Assembly (NCBI GenBank): GCA_934234215.1
Contig: CAKQHB010000016.1
Coordinates: 1 to 61,381 of the forward strand
Direction of reading: 5' to 3'
Length of the DNA: 61,381 bases
DNA from: an uncultured Cuneatibacter sp.
GTDB taxonomy: Bacteria > Bacillota > Clostridia > Lachnospirales > Lachnospiraceae
Part shown: positions 32,769 to 41,523 of the stretch, in pieces
Position numbering within the stretch: position 1 is the stretch's first letter
How the letters are laid out: each line of letters begins with the position of its first letter
The notes under the pieces: generated by a model
The model's database searches: none
What the model was told of the DNA's origin: nothing
Seen by the model: the letters and a program-made list of their open reading frames with translations, nothing else
Made by a program: the position numbers and the translations under genes

Positions 32769-33819
32769 GCTTTACAGGAAATTGCGTCGCATCATTTTCT
32801 CCTTTCATCCCCCGCACTCGCTTTGATACGACCCGGTCTAATGGCACCATCTTTATTTCCACACTGGCGTCCGGCTTTCTCGTGATGAGCGTGCCACCGC
32901 GCTGCGTATAGCTTTTCTCAATTCCTTTGTATCCCACATAGTCAATAGACATTCCATAGGTCAGCTGAATTCCCTGATACACAAGGGACAGCGTATTCAA
33001 GTGATCGTGCCCGCAGAACATCCAGCGGATCACGCCATTTTCAACTGCTCTTTTAAAAAACGTGCCGCCAAATTTCGAAATGCCAAAGTATTCGTCCTTT
33101 TCCATGATACTGCCGTGACGGTACTCCACGCTCCGATCTCCCAGCTTCATCTTCTCATATGCCTCTTTAAATTCCGCAGGCGGCATATGAAAAAATGCCA
33201 TCGCTTGAATGTCCGGATTTTCCTGTTTCATTTCCTCCAGACGGTGCATACACCACTCGGTCTGATCTTCATGGATTCGATCAAAGCCACCATAAAACCA
33301 GCCGCTGTCCCCGTACATGTTCGAATCCAGAAATACCAGTGGCAGTAGAATCTTTCCATTCTGATCCGTCAGATTCAAAAAGAAATTGCCAACACCGGTC
33401 AGCTCCTTCTTTCCTTCCGCAAAAATGCAATACTTTCCTTTCGGATACAGCTTCGCCAAATCTTCCTTGTCGCAGACAGAACCCATCTCGCAGTCATGAT
33501 TGCCAAACACAAGGGCATACGGAATCCGAAATCCATCCAAGAATTGAATCAGCTTCTGTGCCTGCATCCGATTGTTCAAAGTTCCGGTCTTCGGCAAAAA
33601 CGGAAAGATGGAATCTCCCGTCAGCACAATCAGATCCGGTTTCGTCTGCCCCACCAACTTTTTAACAGCTGCCAACGCCAGCGCATCCTGTTTTCCGGAC
33701 AACCATCCAAAGCCGAAATGTAAATCTGTCAGTTGCAGGATGCGAAAATCCTGTTTATCGTTGATTTTCCACGCAAATGTCTCTTCATCAATCTGTCTAA
33801 AATTTTCTGCCTGATACAT
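32755..33819 (-). CDS. Metallophosphoesterase (calcineurin-like)
   Basis: A 354-residue cytosolic protein with the two-metal phosphoesterase motifs: LTDLHFGFG, VLTGDSIFPF, VFGNHDCEMG, FFHMPPAEF and CGHDHLN. It resembles PhoD-like or purple-phosphatase-type enzymes of Firmicutes; the substrate is unknown. GGGAGG lies before ATG 33819; a GTG at 33831 overlaps that site and is less likely. The last dozen codons (ending ATQFPVKQKTG) are encoded by the repeat fragment and the tRNA terminator, so the C-terminus was probably altered by that insertion. It follows the permease gene by 30 bases. Confidence 0.82.
   Translation of the reverse strand: MYQAENFRQIDEETFAWKINDKQDFRILQLTDLHFGFGWLSGKQDALALAAVKKLVGQTKPDLIVLTGDSIFPFLPKTGTLNNRMQAQKLIQFLDGFRIPYALVFGNHDCEMGSVCDKEDLAKLYPKGKYCIFAEGKKELTGVGNFFLNLTDQNGKILLPLVFLDSNMYGDSGWFYGGFDRIHEDQTEWCMHRLEEMKQENPDIQAMAFFHMPPAEFKEAYEKMKLGDRSVEYRHGSIMEKDEYFGISKFGGTFFKRAVENGVIRWMFCGHDHLNTLSLVYQGIQLTYGMSIDYVGYKGIEKSYTQRGGTLITRKPDASVEIKMVPLDRVVSKRVRGMKGENDATQFPVKQKTG
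32763..32794 (+). repeat. Terminator-associated repeat, short fragment D
   Basis: TTTTTTGCTTTACAGGAAAT then TGCGTCGCAT matches the first 30 bases of the repeat family and then diverges. It follows the tRNA terminator T-tract and encodes the end of the phosphoesterase gene on the other strand. Confidence 0.75.
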
Positions 33820-33849
33820 CTGCCGCTTCACCTCCCGTAAAAATACACG

Positions 33850-35004
33850 CTAGCTCAGCGGAATCATTGCACCCACTGCACAAAGAACCGTGGAAATCAC
33901 CATCAACACCTGAAACGGCACGGTGCCTATTTTACCACAGATGGGGCTTGTTCCTGCTTTGCGTCTCGATTTTCCGTATGTCAGCACCAGCATAATACTC
34001 ACCAACACCACAACGCCACTCATGATCCGAGTCAGCACGATAAAACTGCTCACACCGAAAACTGCAAACAAAATACAGGGGACCGTTGCGATGACCCAGC
34101 TGATACGATTGCCTGTTCCAACCTGCTCATGCACTACATCCCGCAGCGCCAGCGTATTGCTCCAGAACGTCGTGAGCAATGCAAACAGCGAAAAGATTCC
34201 TGCCAGAATGATCGCCCATTTGCCGATGCTCTCTCCCAACTGCATATAAGCAAGCTCTTTATCGATGGCTCCTTTTGTGCCAAGCAATACGGTCAGTGTT
34301 ACAATCAGTACAAAGCAGGAGGACAATGCAAATCCCAGAAAAATCGACTTACGGATCTTTTTCGGATTGCCGTCCAGACCTTTTACCACCTGAATGACCG
34401 CCTGATTTGCTGAGGTCGCAAAGACTACCATGCTGTACAGCGCCAGCAGGTTATTCCAGTGAAACGGTGCCGTATACAGTGCATTGACGGGATGCAAAAA
34501 TGTTCCGGCAGTCATCACAGCAACAATTCCCATCAGAAGCATCACAGCATATTTCTGCGCAATTCCTACTGCTTTCATACCAAGAAATACAACAATTCCG
34601 GCAATCCCATAATACACGATCTGTGCTGCCCATAACGGTATTCCAAACCAGTTCACGAAAATCTGCGCACCGCCATTGATGTTGCCGCTGACTCCCACCA
34701 TAATCGCCAGACCGTACACAACAAACATGATCCAACTGAACACCTGCTTCATCTTTCCGTGAAACAGCTCACTTTCAAAGCTCTTTACCAGCTGCAGACC
34801 ACCATTGTTGTACGACAGCTCTGCGATAATGAGGTGTAAAATCACGTTCACGATGTAGGCAAGCGCTACCATCCAGATCACATCGAACAGACTGTTCCGC
34901 GTTGCCAGATAAGGCACGGCGATAATGCCGGTTCCAATGCTGTTTCCCACGATCATACTGATTGCCTCAAATGTCGTCAGCTTCGCTTCTGATTTCATTT
35001 CCAT
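33850..35004 (-). CDS. APC-superfamily amino acid permease
   Basis: A 384-residue integral membrane protein with about 11 hydrophobic helices. The first helix has the APC hallmark ISMIVGNSIGTGIIAVPYLAT. It is short for the superfamily and resembles the aromatic amino acid/GerAB-like branches, so transport of an amino acid is likely, with the substrate unknown. GGAGG stands eight bases before the ATG at 35004. It is followed by the metallophosphoesterase gene in the same direction. Confidence 0.78.
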   Translation of the reverse strand: MEMKSEAKLTTFEAISMIVGNSIGTGIIAVPYLATRNSLFDVIWMVALAYIVNVILHLIIAELSYNNGGLQLVKSFESELFHGKMKQVFSWIMFVVYGLAIMVGVSGNINGGAQIFVNWFGIPLWAAQIVYYGIAGIVVFLGMKAVGIAQKYAVMLLMGIVAVMTAGTFLHPVNALYTAPFHWNNLLALYSMVVFATSANQAVIQVVKGLDGNPKKIRKSIFLGFALSSCFVLIVTLTVLLGTKGAIDKELAYMQLGESIGKWAIILAGIFSLFALLTTFWSNTLALRDVVHEQVGTGNRISWVIATVPCILFAVFGVSSFIVLTRIMSGVVVLVSIMLVLTYGKSRRKAGTSPICGKIGTVPFQVLMVISTVLCAVGAMIPLS

Positions 35005-35114
35005 AGGGAAGACCTCCGTTTCGCCTCTTTTGTCTCTATCTTAGCCTGTCCCACGCAAAAAAGAAACCCCTATTTCCAGTTTTACAAATTTCTTTCCTTT
35101 TTTACAAAAAGTTG

Positions 35115-35143
35115 TTGACACCCGAGTCGCATCGTGCTATTAT
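35115..35143 (+). promoter_or_regulatory. Promoter of tRNA-Leu (CAG) copy 3
   Basis: TTGACA (35115-35120), 17-base spacer, TATTAT (35138-35143). Confidence 0.85.
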
Positions 35144-35168
35144 AATACGCGTGCCAAGCACAAGACAT

Positions 35169-35253
35169 GCAGATGTGGCGGAATTGGCATACGCGCATGA
35201 TTCAGGTTCATGTGAGCATTACGCTCGTGCGGGTTCAAGTCCCGCCATCTGCA
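35169..35253 (+). tRNA. tRNA-Leu (anticodon CAG), copy 3
   Basis: 85 bases, same as copies 1 and 2 by eye. It is followed by a terminator with one changed base pair and then the full repeat copy C. Confidence 0.96.
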
Positions 35254-35260
35254 CGATAAA

Positions 35261-35290
35261 CCGGATAGCCGAAAGGTTATCTGGTTTTTT
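35261..35290 (+). terminator. Terminator of tRNA-Leu (CAG) copy 3
   Basis: CCGGATAGCC pairs with GGTTATCTGG (one G-U), followed by TTTTTTG. Confidence 0.9.
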
Positions 35291-35426
35291 GCTTTATAGG
35301 AAATTGCGTCGCATTTCCTATAAAGCAAAAAGCGCTCCGCGTGGATCGCACTGCGGCGGAACAGAATTTGTCGCTTCGCGACTCGCCGCAGGCGGAGAAT
35401 CCTGCGCTGCAGGATTCTATTTTTAT
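35285..35426 (+). repeat. Terminator-associated structured repeat, full copy C
   Basis: Same element as copies A and B, on the opposite strand of the window but in the same orientation relative to the terminated gene. Hairpin 1 is perfect (GCTTTATAGGAAAT / ATTTCCTATAAAGC). The nested CTCCGC/GCGGAG, CTGCGGCG/CGCCGCAG and GTCGC/GCGAC stems are kept. Hairpin 3 is GAATCCTGC/GCAGGATTC with a TATTTTTAT tail. Confidence 0.92.
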
Positions 35427-35548
35427 ATTTTGAAAAACTTTTCCACTTACTTGAATTGGTCATAATTTCGTCAAAAAACTAGCTTATCACAATCCAGAAG
35501 AGCTCCTTCTTTCTTTTTATGAATCGAATATGTTGTAAATAGAGAAAA

Positions 35549-35624
35549 ATAACCCCTGTCGTTTTTCATAACATTGTGAGGATTCCGTCATCCGGAGCAC
35601 ATTATGAAAAATGATAGGGGTTAT
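35549..35624 (-). terminator. Long hairpin after the SH3 membrane protein gene
   Basis: A 23-base arm (starts ATAACCCCT at 35549) pairs with 35602-35624 with two wobble positions, around a 30-base loop that has a TGTG/CACA pair. On the minus strand it ends GGGGTTATTTTTCTC, so it can terminate the 35654-36340 gene. It is much longer than the other terminators here. Bases 35427-35548 hold nothing recognised. Confidence 0.7.
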
Positions 35625-35653
35625 ACTCTATTTAATATTTAATTGATCCGATC

Positions 35654-36340
35654 TCACTGCATCCAATTCGTATCCGTCGTCAAATAGCTATCCACCGCAT
35701 ATCCCACAGTGCCATTGTACTCGACCATGCTCCAGCCATTCCGTCCAACGCCGATCTTTGTCACCCACTCACCGTGGTCAATCGCACCCAGAAGATCGTC
35801 ATCGCTGCGAACACCAGGGTAAGAACGGATGTTTGTGTGGATCTTTGCCGTCACAGATACCGGCTCGATCATATCAAAGACAACGCCGAAGGCCTCCTGT
35901 GTGTTGCCAGTCTGCGTAGTTGTGTTTGCTGCAGATGAGCTAGCTGCTGCGGAACTCTGCGCTTCGGAGCTAGCCGCTGCACTGCTCTCCGCCTTTGTCT
36001 CTGCGGCAGAACTAGACGCAGCTGCGCTGCTGGCCTCACTACTCTGAGCGACTTCTGAAGATGCTGCAACAGTCTCTGTCTCGCTCTCTGCCTCTGAACT
36101 GGGCTGCGTCTCCTGCTCTGCCTCTGAGGAAGTGGCAGGCGCTGTACTCTCTGTTGTTCCTTTTCCGCTGAACACATCGTCTCCCAGTGCAAAATAAAAC
36201 ACCACAAGCACAATATTTGCCAGAATCAGAACGCCTAACAGCACCGCCAGCACCACCTGACGAATGCTGGACTGATCGTCATTCAGATCCTGAAATTCCA
36301 TTCCATCTGTATTAGTATCGTTGTTGTTCCATTCTTCCAT
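35654..36340 (-). CDS. Membrane-anchored SH3-domain protein
   Basis: A 228-residue protein with a short acidic cytoplasmic N-terminus, one transmembrane helix (VVLAVLLGVLILANIVLVVF), a low-complexity Ser/Ala/Glu linker of about 80 residues, and a C-terminal bacterial SH3 domain (AKIHTNIRSYPGVRSDDDLL, WVTKIGVGRNGWSMVEYNGT). Such domains bind cell wall. The linker suggests the domain is displayed beyond the membrane. The ribosome site is unclear: GGAGG lies 15 bases upstream. It follows the ZIP gene by about 35 bases. Confidence 0.75.
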   Translation of the reverse strand: MEEWNNNDTNTDGMEFQDLNDDQSSIRQVVLAVLLGVLILANIVLVVFYFALGDDVFSGKGTTESTAPATSSEAEQETQPSSEAESETETVAASSEVAQSSEASSAAASSSAAETKAESSAAASSEAQSSAAASSSAANTTTQTGNTQEAFGVVFDMIEPVSVTAKIHTNIRSYPGVRSDDDLLGAIDHGEWVTKIGVGRNGWSMVEYNGTVGYAVDSYLTTDTNWMQ

Positions 36341-36375
36341 TGTATTTTTTCTTTTCCTCCATTTCTATCTCCGGA

Positions 36376-37170
36376 TCATCCAAGGGCAACATCCAATATC
36401 ATCATCAGCGTAAAGCCGATCATAACTCCCCACGTTGCCAGATGAGAGGACTTTCCCATCTTCTGATGCGCTTCCGGAATCAATTCCTCCGCCACAACGA
36501 ATATCATCGCGCCCGCAGCAAATGACAGAAACCACGGCAGCATCGGATGAATCACCCACAAAAGAACCGCCGTCAGCATCCCTGCCACCGGTTCTACAAT
36601 CCCGGATGCCGTGCCGTACAAGAAAGCTCGTTTCGCACTCATCCCTTCCTGGCGCAGCGGCAAGGATACCGCAGCTCCCTCCGGGATGTTTTGCAGTGCA
36701 ACTCCCACTGCCAGGATCATGCCTGCCAGCAGCTCACTGTGTTCTCCGCTCTCCGCCGCGATAGCAAGGGAAAGTCCCACTGCCATCCCTTCCGGAATAT
36801 TATGCAGCGTCACGGCAATGACAAGCAGTGCCGATCTTCCCAGCCTGCTTTCCACGACTTCCCGGCTCCCAGGCTCAAAATGCTCGTGAGGCAGCATCCG
36901 ATCCAATGCCCAGAGTAAAAAACCTCCTGCCAGAAATCCCACTGCCGCCGGAACCCATTTCCAGACGCCATAGTTTTCTACCAGCTCCAGCGATGGCAAG
37001 ATCAGCGACCAAATCGAAGCTGCTATCATAATACCAGATGCAAAGCCCAAAAACAACTGTCGGATTTTATTTCCTGCTTCTTTTTGAAAAAAAAATACGA
37101 CTGCAGATCCAAACATCGTTGCCAGAAATGTCAGTCCGGTCCCTGCCAAAACTGCAAGATATCGATTCAT
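36376..37170 (-). CDS. ZIP-family divalent metal transporter
   Basis: A 264-residue membrane protein with about eight helices. Metal-site motifs are TLHNIPEGMAVG in helix 4 and ALQNIPEGAAVSLPL in helix 5, plus FVVAEELIPEAH. It likely imports Zn2+, Fe2+ or Mn2+ (ZupT-like); which one is not visible. GGAGGTGTGTC precedes the ATG. It is 33 bases after fbp in the same direction. Confidence 0.88.
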   Translation of the reverse strand: MNRYLAVLAGTGLTFLATMFGSAVVFFFQKEAGNKIRQLFLGFASGIMIAASIWSLILPSLELVENYGVWKWVPAAVGFLAGGFLLWALDRMLPHEHFEPGSREVVESRLGRSALLVIAVTLHNIPEGMAVGLSLAIAAESGEHSELLAGMILAVGVALQNIPEGAAVSLPLRQEGMSAKRAFLYGTASGIVEPVAGMLTAVLLWVIHPMLPWFLSFAAGAMIFVVAEELIPEAHQKMGKSSHLATWGVMIGFTLMMILDVALG

Positions 37171-37203
37171 GACACACCTCCGCGTGAAGCAGAGACCCCT
37201 CGC

Positions 37204-39156
37204 TTATGCCCGCTCTTTCAGCCAGCCGGCGCGATACGCCTGTACCAGCTGCCGCAGGTCTTCCAGCTTGCTGCGCAGCTCTGCCCCATCATCCGTATCT
37301 TCCACCAAGACACGTTTTTCCATTTGTTCTACTATATGAACAGATGGCTCGATGGGTGATGCTCCCTGTGCCTCATCAAAATAGGACTTGTGCTCCGCCA
37401 GCGCCAGATGATGGGAATTGTAGATCAGGGTGTAGCCTGCGATACCGGTCTTCGTCTGGTATGCCTTTGAGATTCCGCCGTCAATAACGAACAGCTTTCC
37501 GCCTCCCTTCACCGGGCTTTCTCCCTGCTTTAGCTTCACCGGCACATGACCATTGATAATATGCCCCTTTTCGGCATCCACGCCAAACTCTTCCAGAATC
37601 CGTCTGCACACCTCTTCCTGCTCGCTCAGGCGGTAGTACGGATTATAAACCTCTACTTTTTCTGCCGGGTCTTTGATGAAATAACCTTCGAAGGTTGCCA
37701 TCTTACTCTTTCCGAACACAGGAGAATTTTTTCCGCACCACAGATACCACATAAAATCCGTGTTATTCTGCTTTTCTGCATCCTCTTCCGGCAGGAAATA
37801 GGCATTTTCTACTTTTGTCTGAATCACATCTAACAATGCTTTTCCGTGGTATGGCGCACCGTCGATCATCACATCGCTAAAGCTGCCATCCTCGTTCATC
37901 GGAATGCAGCCATGATACATGAGATTTTTGTTGACACAGCGGTACATAGAACCAACGGTATACAGATAGCGCACATGGCGATGCAGCGGCTCACTGTGAG
38001 CAAAGGAAGCCGTCAGTGCTGTCATAAGACGCTTCTCACCCGCCGTCAGCTCCAGCGGATTCTTCGGATCGATGGTCGGGAAATTCTGATCTGCAAGGGC
38101 ATATTCCTTTCCATGCAGACAGATTGTCATTTTGTCCCAATCCACCAGCTCCAACAGTCTGCGGTCATCCATCTTGTACTCCGGGTGCCGCTTTAACAAC
38201 TGTCCCTCCAGCTTTAACTGAATAACGGTAATCGCTTTTAACATTCGCACGGTCAACGCACTGTCTACAATATCAAACTGGTTTTCATCCAGCTTATGAA
38301 TCTTGAAGCAGCTGCACGGATCATCCCGGTAAACATCTGCCGCAAATAGGGACAGCGAACGCAGGTTGATGCCATATCCATCTTCCAGCACATCAAAATT
38401 ATTATATCCCAGCGCAATGCGCACCGCATTTGCCACAAGCGCCTGATTGCCGCAGGCTGCTCCCATCCAGGAAATATCGTGATTGCCCCACTCGACATCC
38501 ACATCATGAAATTTCATCAGCTCATTTAAAATCACATCCGCTCTCGGACCACGGTCAAAAATATCTCCGATAATATGCAGCTTTGCAATACTCAACTCCT
38601 GCGTCAGATGACACAGCGCAATGATGTACTCATCCGCCGCTCCGGTATCCAAGATCATCTCCACCAGACTCTGATAATATGCGTCCTTATCCGGGTCGGA
38701 ATAGTCGGCATGAAGCAATTCGTCGATCGCATAGGCATATTCCTCCGGCAGACAGCGTCTCACCCGAATGCGGGTATATTTGCACGCGATAACCCGGTTC
38801 AGTTCTACCAGATGATCGATCTGCTCTTTTTTCCAGTCCCTCAGAGAATCATGGAACATCTCCACCGCATTCAGCACTTCCTCTGGATAGTAGACGAGAT
38901 TTGCCAGCTGATTTTGACGGATCTCATCCATCCGTCCATCAAAAGTGCTGCGGATCTTGTCCCGGATCGTACCGGAGGCGCTCTTCATCAAATTCAAAAA
39001 TGCGGTATGCTCTCCGTGAAGATCGCTGAAAAAATATTCCGTTCCCTTCGGCAGCTTCAAAATCGCAGAAAAATAAATAATCTCTCGAATCGCTGCCTGT
39101 GTCGTCGGATATTTTTCGGATAATAATTTTAAATAATGTCTCTGACTTGTTTCCAT
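37204..39156 (-). CDS. fbp: Fructose-1,6-bisphosphatase class III
   Basis: Gluconeogenic enzyme that hydrolyses fructose-1,6-bisphosphate. The 650-residue length and phosphoesterase motifs fit the class III form of Firmicutes: FSDLHGEH near the start, IGDIFDRGPRAD, VEWGNHDISWMG and INGHVPVK. AGAGGTGAGT precedes ATG 39156; a GTG two codons earlier lies inside that site. It follows the cysteine desulfurase gene by nine bases. Confidence 0.93.
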   Translation of the reverse strand: METSQRHYLKLLSEKYPTTQAAIREIIYFSAILKLPKGTEYFFSDLHGEHTAFLNLMKSASGTIRDKIRSTFDGRMDEIRQNQLANLVYYPEEVLNAVEMFHDSLRDWKKEQIDHLVELNRVIACKYTRIRVRRCLPEEYAYAIDELLHADYSDPDKDAYYQSLVEMILDTGAADEYIIALCHLTQELSIAKLHIIGDIFDRGPRADVILNELMKFHDVDVEWGNHDISWMGAACGNQALVANAVRIALGYNNFDVLEDGYGINLRSLSLFAADVYRDDPCSCFKIHKLDENQFDIVDSALTVRMLKAITVIQLKLEGQLLKRHPEYKMDDRRLLELVDWDKMTICLHGKEYALADQNFPTIDPKNPLELTAGEKRLMTALTASFAHSEPLHRHVRYLYTVGSMYRCVNKNLMYHGCIPMNEDGSFSDVMIDGAPYHGKALLDVIQTKVENAYFLPEEDAEKQNNTDFMWYLWCGKNSPVFGKSKMATFEGYFIKDPAEKVEVYNPYYRLSEQEEVCRRILEEFGVDAEKGHIINGHVPVKLKQGESPVKGGGKLFVIDGGISKAYQTKTGIAGYTLIYNSHHLALAEHKSYFDEAQGASPIEPSVHIVEQMEKRVLVEDTDDGAELRSKLEDLRQLVQAYRAGWLKERA

Positions 39157-39165
39157 ACTCACCTC

Positions 39166-40341
39166 TTAAAAATCCCCACTGTTTCGATCTGCTCCTGTCA
39201 GGCGATACAGCTTCTCTGCCGTCTCCTGAATGCGCCGTGCCGTCTCCTGCAACTCCTCTTCCGTCGTCTCTCTGCCAATCGAGATCCGAATGGAACTGTC
39301 CGCCTGCGCCTGGTCTACGCCCATCGCAAGGAGCACATGCGATGGTTTGCGGGATGCAGAGGCACATGCAGACCCAGTAGACACACAGATCCCCGCCATG
39401 TCTAACCACACCTGCATCGCTTCCCCGGAAAGCCCAGGAAAGCTGAAATTCCAGATGCCCGGAAGCCAATCCTTCCTCTCTCCGATCCCGCCGTTTTCCA
39501 CAATATACGGACACCGGCTTCTTACACACTCTGCAAATCGTTCTTTCTTTTTCCACTCTGCCCCGGCACGCTCTGCAAGATCCTCCATTCCGAGAGCTAC
39601 TGCCTCGGACAGACCTGCGATTGCCGGGATATTCTCTGTTCCGCTGCGCAGTCCTGACTCCTGTCCTCCTCCGGTCAGAAGCGGGGTTGCAAGCGTCCCG
39701 GAACGAATATACAAAAATCCAATGCCTTTCGGACCATATAGCTTATGTCCGCTGGCACTCAGCAGGTCAAAGCCATCCTCCGATGCGGTGATAGGAATCT
39801 GCCCATACGCCTGCACAGCATCCGTGTGAAACAAAACCCCGTGTCGTCTGGCAATGTCTCCGATCTCCCGGATCGGCTGAATCCTGCCCGTCTCGTTGTT
39901 CGCATACATGATACTGATGAGGATCGTATCCGACCGAACCGCAGCCTCCACTGCGGATGCCTGAATCGCACCGGTCTCATCCGGCAAGATCCAGGTAATC
40001 TCATAACCATTCCGTTCCAGTTCCCGCACGGTCTCCAGCACTGCCGGATGTTCGATGGCGCTGGTGATGATATGCCGTCCACGATTCGCTCGCTCTCTCG
40101 CTGCGCTCCGGATTGCCCAGTTATCGCTCTCTGTCCCGCCCGATGTAAAAAAGATCTCTTCCGGCTGCACCGATAAACTTGCTGCGATGCGCTCCCGTGC
40201 CTCCTGCATGATCCTGCGTGGAATCGATGCAAACTGATAATTGGCAGAGGCATTTCCATATTCTTGTTCCAGACAGTCCATCATCTTCCGGATGACCTCC
40301 GGCCGCGGCTTTGTCGTCGCTGCATGATCCAGATATATCAC
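39166..40341 (-). CDS. Cysteine desulfurase (NifS/IscS type)
   Basis: PLP enzyme that moves sulfur from cysteine to Fe-S or thio-cofactor pathways. The 391-residue protein starts at GTG (40341) as MIYLDHAATTKPRPEV, with AGAAGGAG six bases upstream; the longer frame to 40410 runs back into the upstream terminator. The PLP Lys is in LSASGHKLYGPKG and the catalytic Cys in VSTGSACASASRKPSH. A thiI partner, common in Firmicutes, is not next to it; fbp follows instead. Confidence 0.9.
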   Translation of the reverse strand: MIYLDHAATTKPRPEVIRKMMDCLEQEYGNASANYQFASIPRRIMQEARERIAASLSVQPEEIFFTSGGTESDNWAIRSAARERANRGRHIITSAIEHPAVLETVRELERNGYEITWILPDETGAIQASAVEAAVRSDTILISIMYANNETGRIQPIREIGDIARRHGVLFHTDAVQAYGQIPITASEDGFDLLSASGHKLYGPKGIGFLYIRSGTLATPLLTGGGQESGLRSGTENIPAIAGLSEAVALGMEDLAERAGAEWKKKERFAECVRSRCPYIVENGGIGERKDWLPGIWNFSFPGLSGEAMQVWLDMAGICVSTGSACASASRKPSHVLLAMGVDQAQADSSIRISIGRETTEEELQETARRIQETAEKLYRLTGADRNSGDF

Positions 40342-40363
40342 AATACGCTCCTTCTTTGTACGG

Positions 40364-40398
40364 AAAAGGCGCCGTGAACCGAGATGGCTCACAGCGCC
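40364..40398 (-). terminator. Terminator of the xylulokinase-dehydrogenase unit
   Basis: GGCGCTGTGA pairs with TCACGGCGCC on the minus strand, followed by TTTTCC. Confidence 0.85.
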
Positions 40399-40435
40399 TG
40401 CTTTCAACAAGATTTTTTGAACAGAATTTTTTCTG

Positions 40436-41485
40436 TCAGTCTTTTACTTCGATTACCGCTTTGACGATATCTGCCTTGTTCTTTACGGAGTATTCCATCG
40501 CTTCCGGAACCTGATCCAGTGTAAAGAAGTCGGATGCAATCTTGGCGATCGGAATAGATCCACCGGAAATTGCATTGATCGCAGCCGGATAAATATTCCG
40601 ATAACGGAATACGGTCTTGATCGTAGCTTCCTTGTTGCCAAGAGTACCAAAGTCATATGCTACGGTCGGATCGGGAGCCATTCCTACGAGAACAACGGTT
40701 CCGCCGCGCTTTACAAGCTTTGCAGTCTGTGCGGTAGTAAACTTGTTTCCTGCAGTCTCATATACCATATCACAGCCCTTGCCGCCTGTCAAACGCATGA
40801 TTTCTTCTACGGTATCCTTTTCCTTTGCGTTGATTACTTCAGTAGCGCCCAGCTCTTTTGCCTTTGCCAGTCTCTTATCCAGAACATCGGACACGTAAAC
40901 TTCGGTAACACCCTTTGCACGCAGAGCAAGCAGTGTACAAAGACCGATACAACCGGAACCAAGGATCACTGCGGTCTGTCCCAGAGAAGCACCACCCTGA
41001 TTGGTTGCATGAATACCAACTGCCAGCGGCTCTACTAAAGCGCCTTCCATCGTGGACATGTTGTCCGGCAGCTTAAATGCCATATGAGAAGGATATGCAA
41101 CGTACTCACAGAATGCACCATCATAAGGAGGAGTTGCCATAAATACAACATCCGGGCACAGGTTGTAACGTCCGGTCATGCAGAATTCGCACTTGCCGCA
41201 GGTATAACCAGGCTCCAGCGCAACGCGATCGCCAACCTTTACATTTGTAACATCCTTACCAACTGCCTCTACAACACCAGCACTCTCATGTCCCAGGATG
41301 ATCGGCTTTTCTACTACGAAATCACCGATTCTTCCGCTCTCATAGTAGTGGATATCGGAACCGCAGATACCGATGTGCTTGATATGTACCAGTACCTCGT
41401 TGTCCTTCGGAACCGGCATCGAACGCTCCTGCATCTCAATCTTTCCCGGCTCCAGCATAACTGCTGCCTTATTCATCATTTTCAT
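40436..41485 (-). CDS. Zinc-dependent polyol dehydrogenase (xylitol/sorbitol dehydrogenase-like)
   Basis: A 349-residue medium-chain dehydrogenase. Catalytic zinc ligands lie in HIGICGSDIHYYESG and the GHESAGVV motif. The structural zinc Cys are in CGKCEFCMTGRYNLC, and the NAD-binding Rossmann motif is ILGSGCIGLCTLLAL. Oxidation of xylitol to D-xylulose would feed the xylulokinase encoded 38 bases upstream; sorbitol is an alternative. Several ATGs cluster at the start; GGAG lies ten bases before 41485. Confidence 0.85.
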   Translation of the reverse strand: MKMMNKAAVMLEPGKIEMQERSMPVPKDNEVLVHIKHIGICGSDIHYYESGRIGDFVVEKPIILGHESAGVVEAVGKDVTNVKVGDRVALEPGYTCGKCEFCMTGRYNLCPDVVFMATPPYDGAFCEYVAYPSHMAFKLPDNMSTMEGALVEPLAVGIHATNQGGASLGQTAVILGSGCIGLCTLLALRAKGVTEVYVSDVLDKRLAKAKELGATEVINAKEKDTVEEIMRLTGGKGCDMVYETAGNKFTTAQTAKLVKRGGTVVLVGMAPDPTVAYDFGTLGNKEATIKTVFRYRNIYPAAINAISGGSIPIAKIASDFFTLDQVPEAMEYSVKNKADIVKAVIEVKD

Positions 41486-41523
41486 TGGCCTCATTCTCCT
41501 TTCCAGACAGAATCTTTTCTTAC

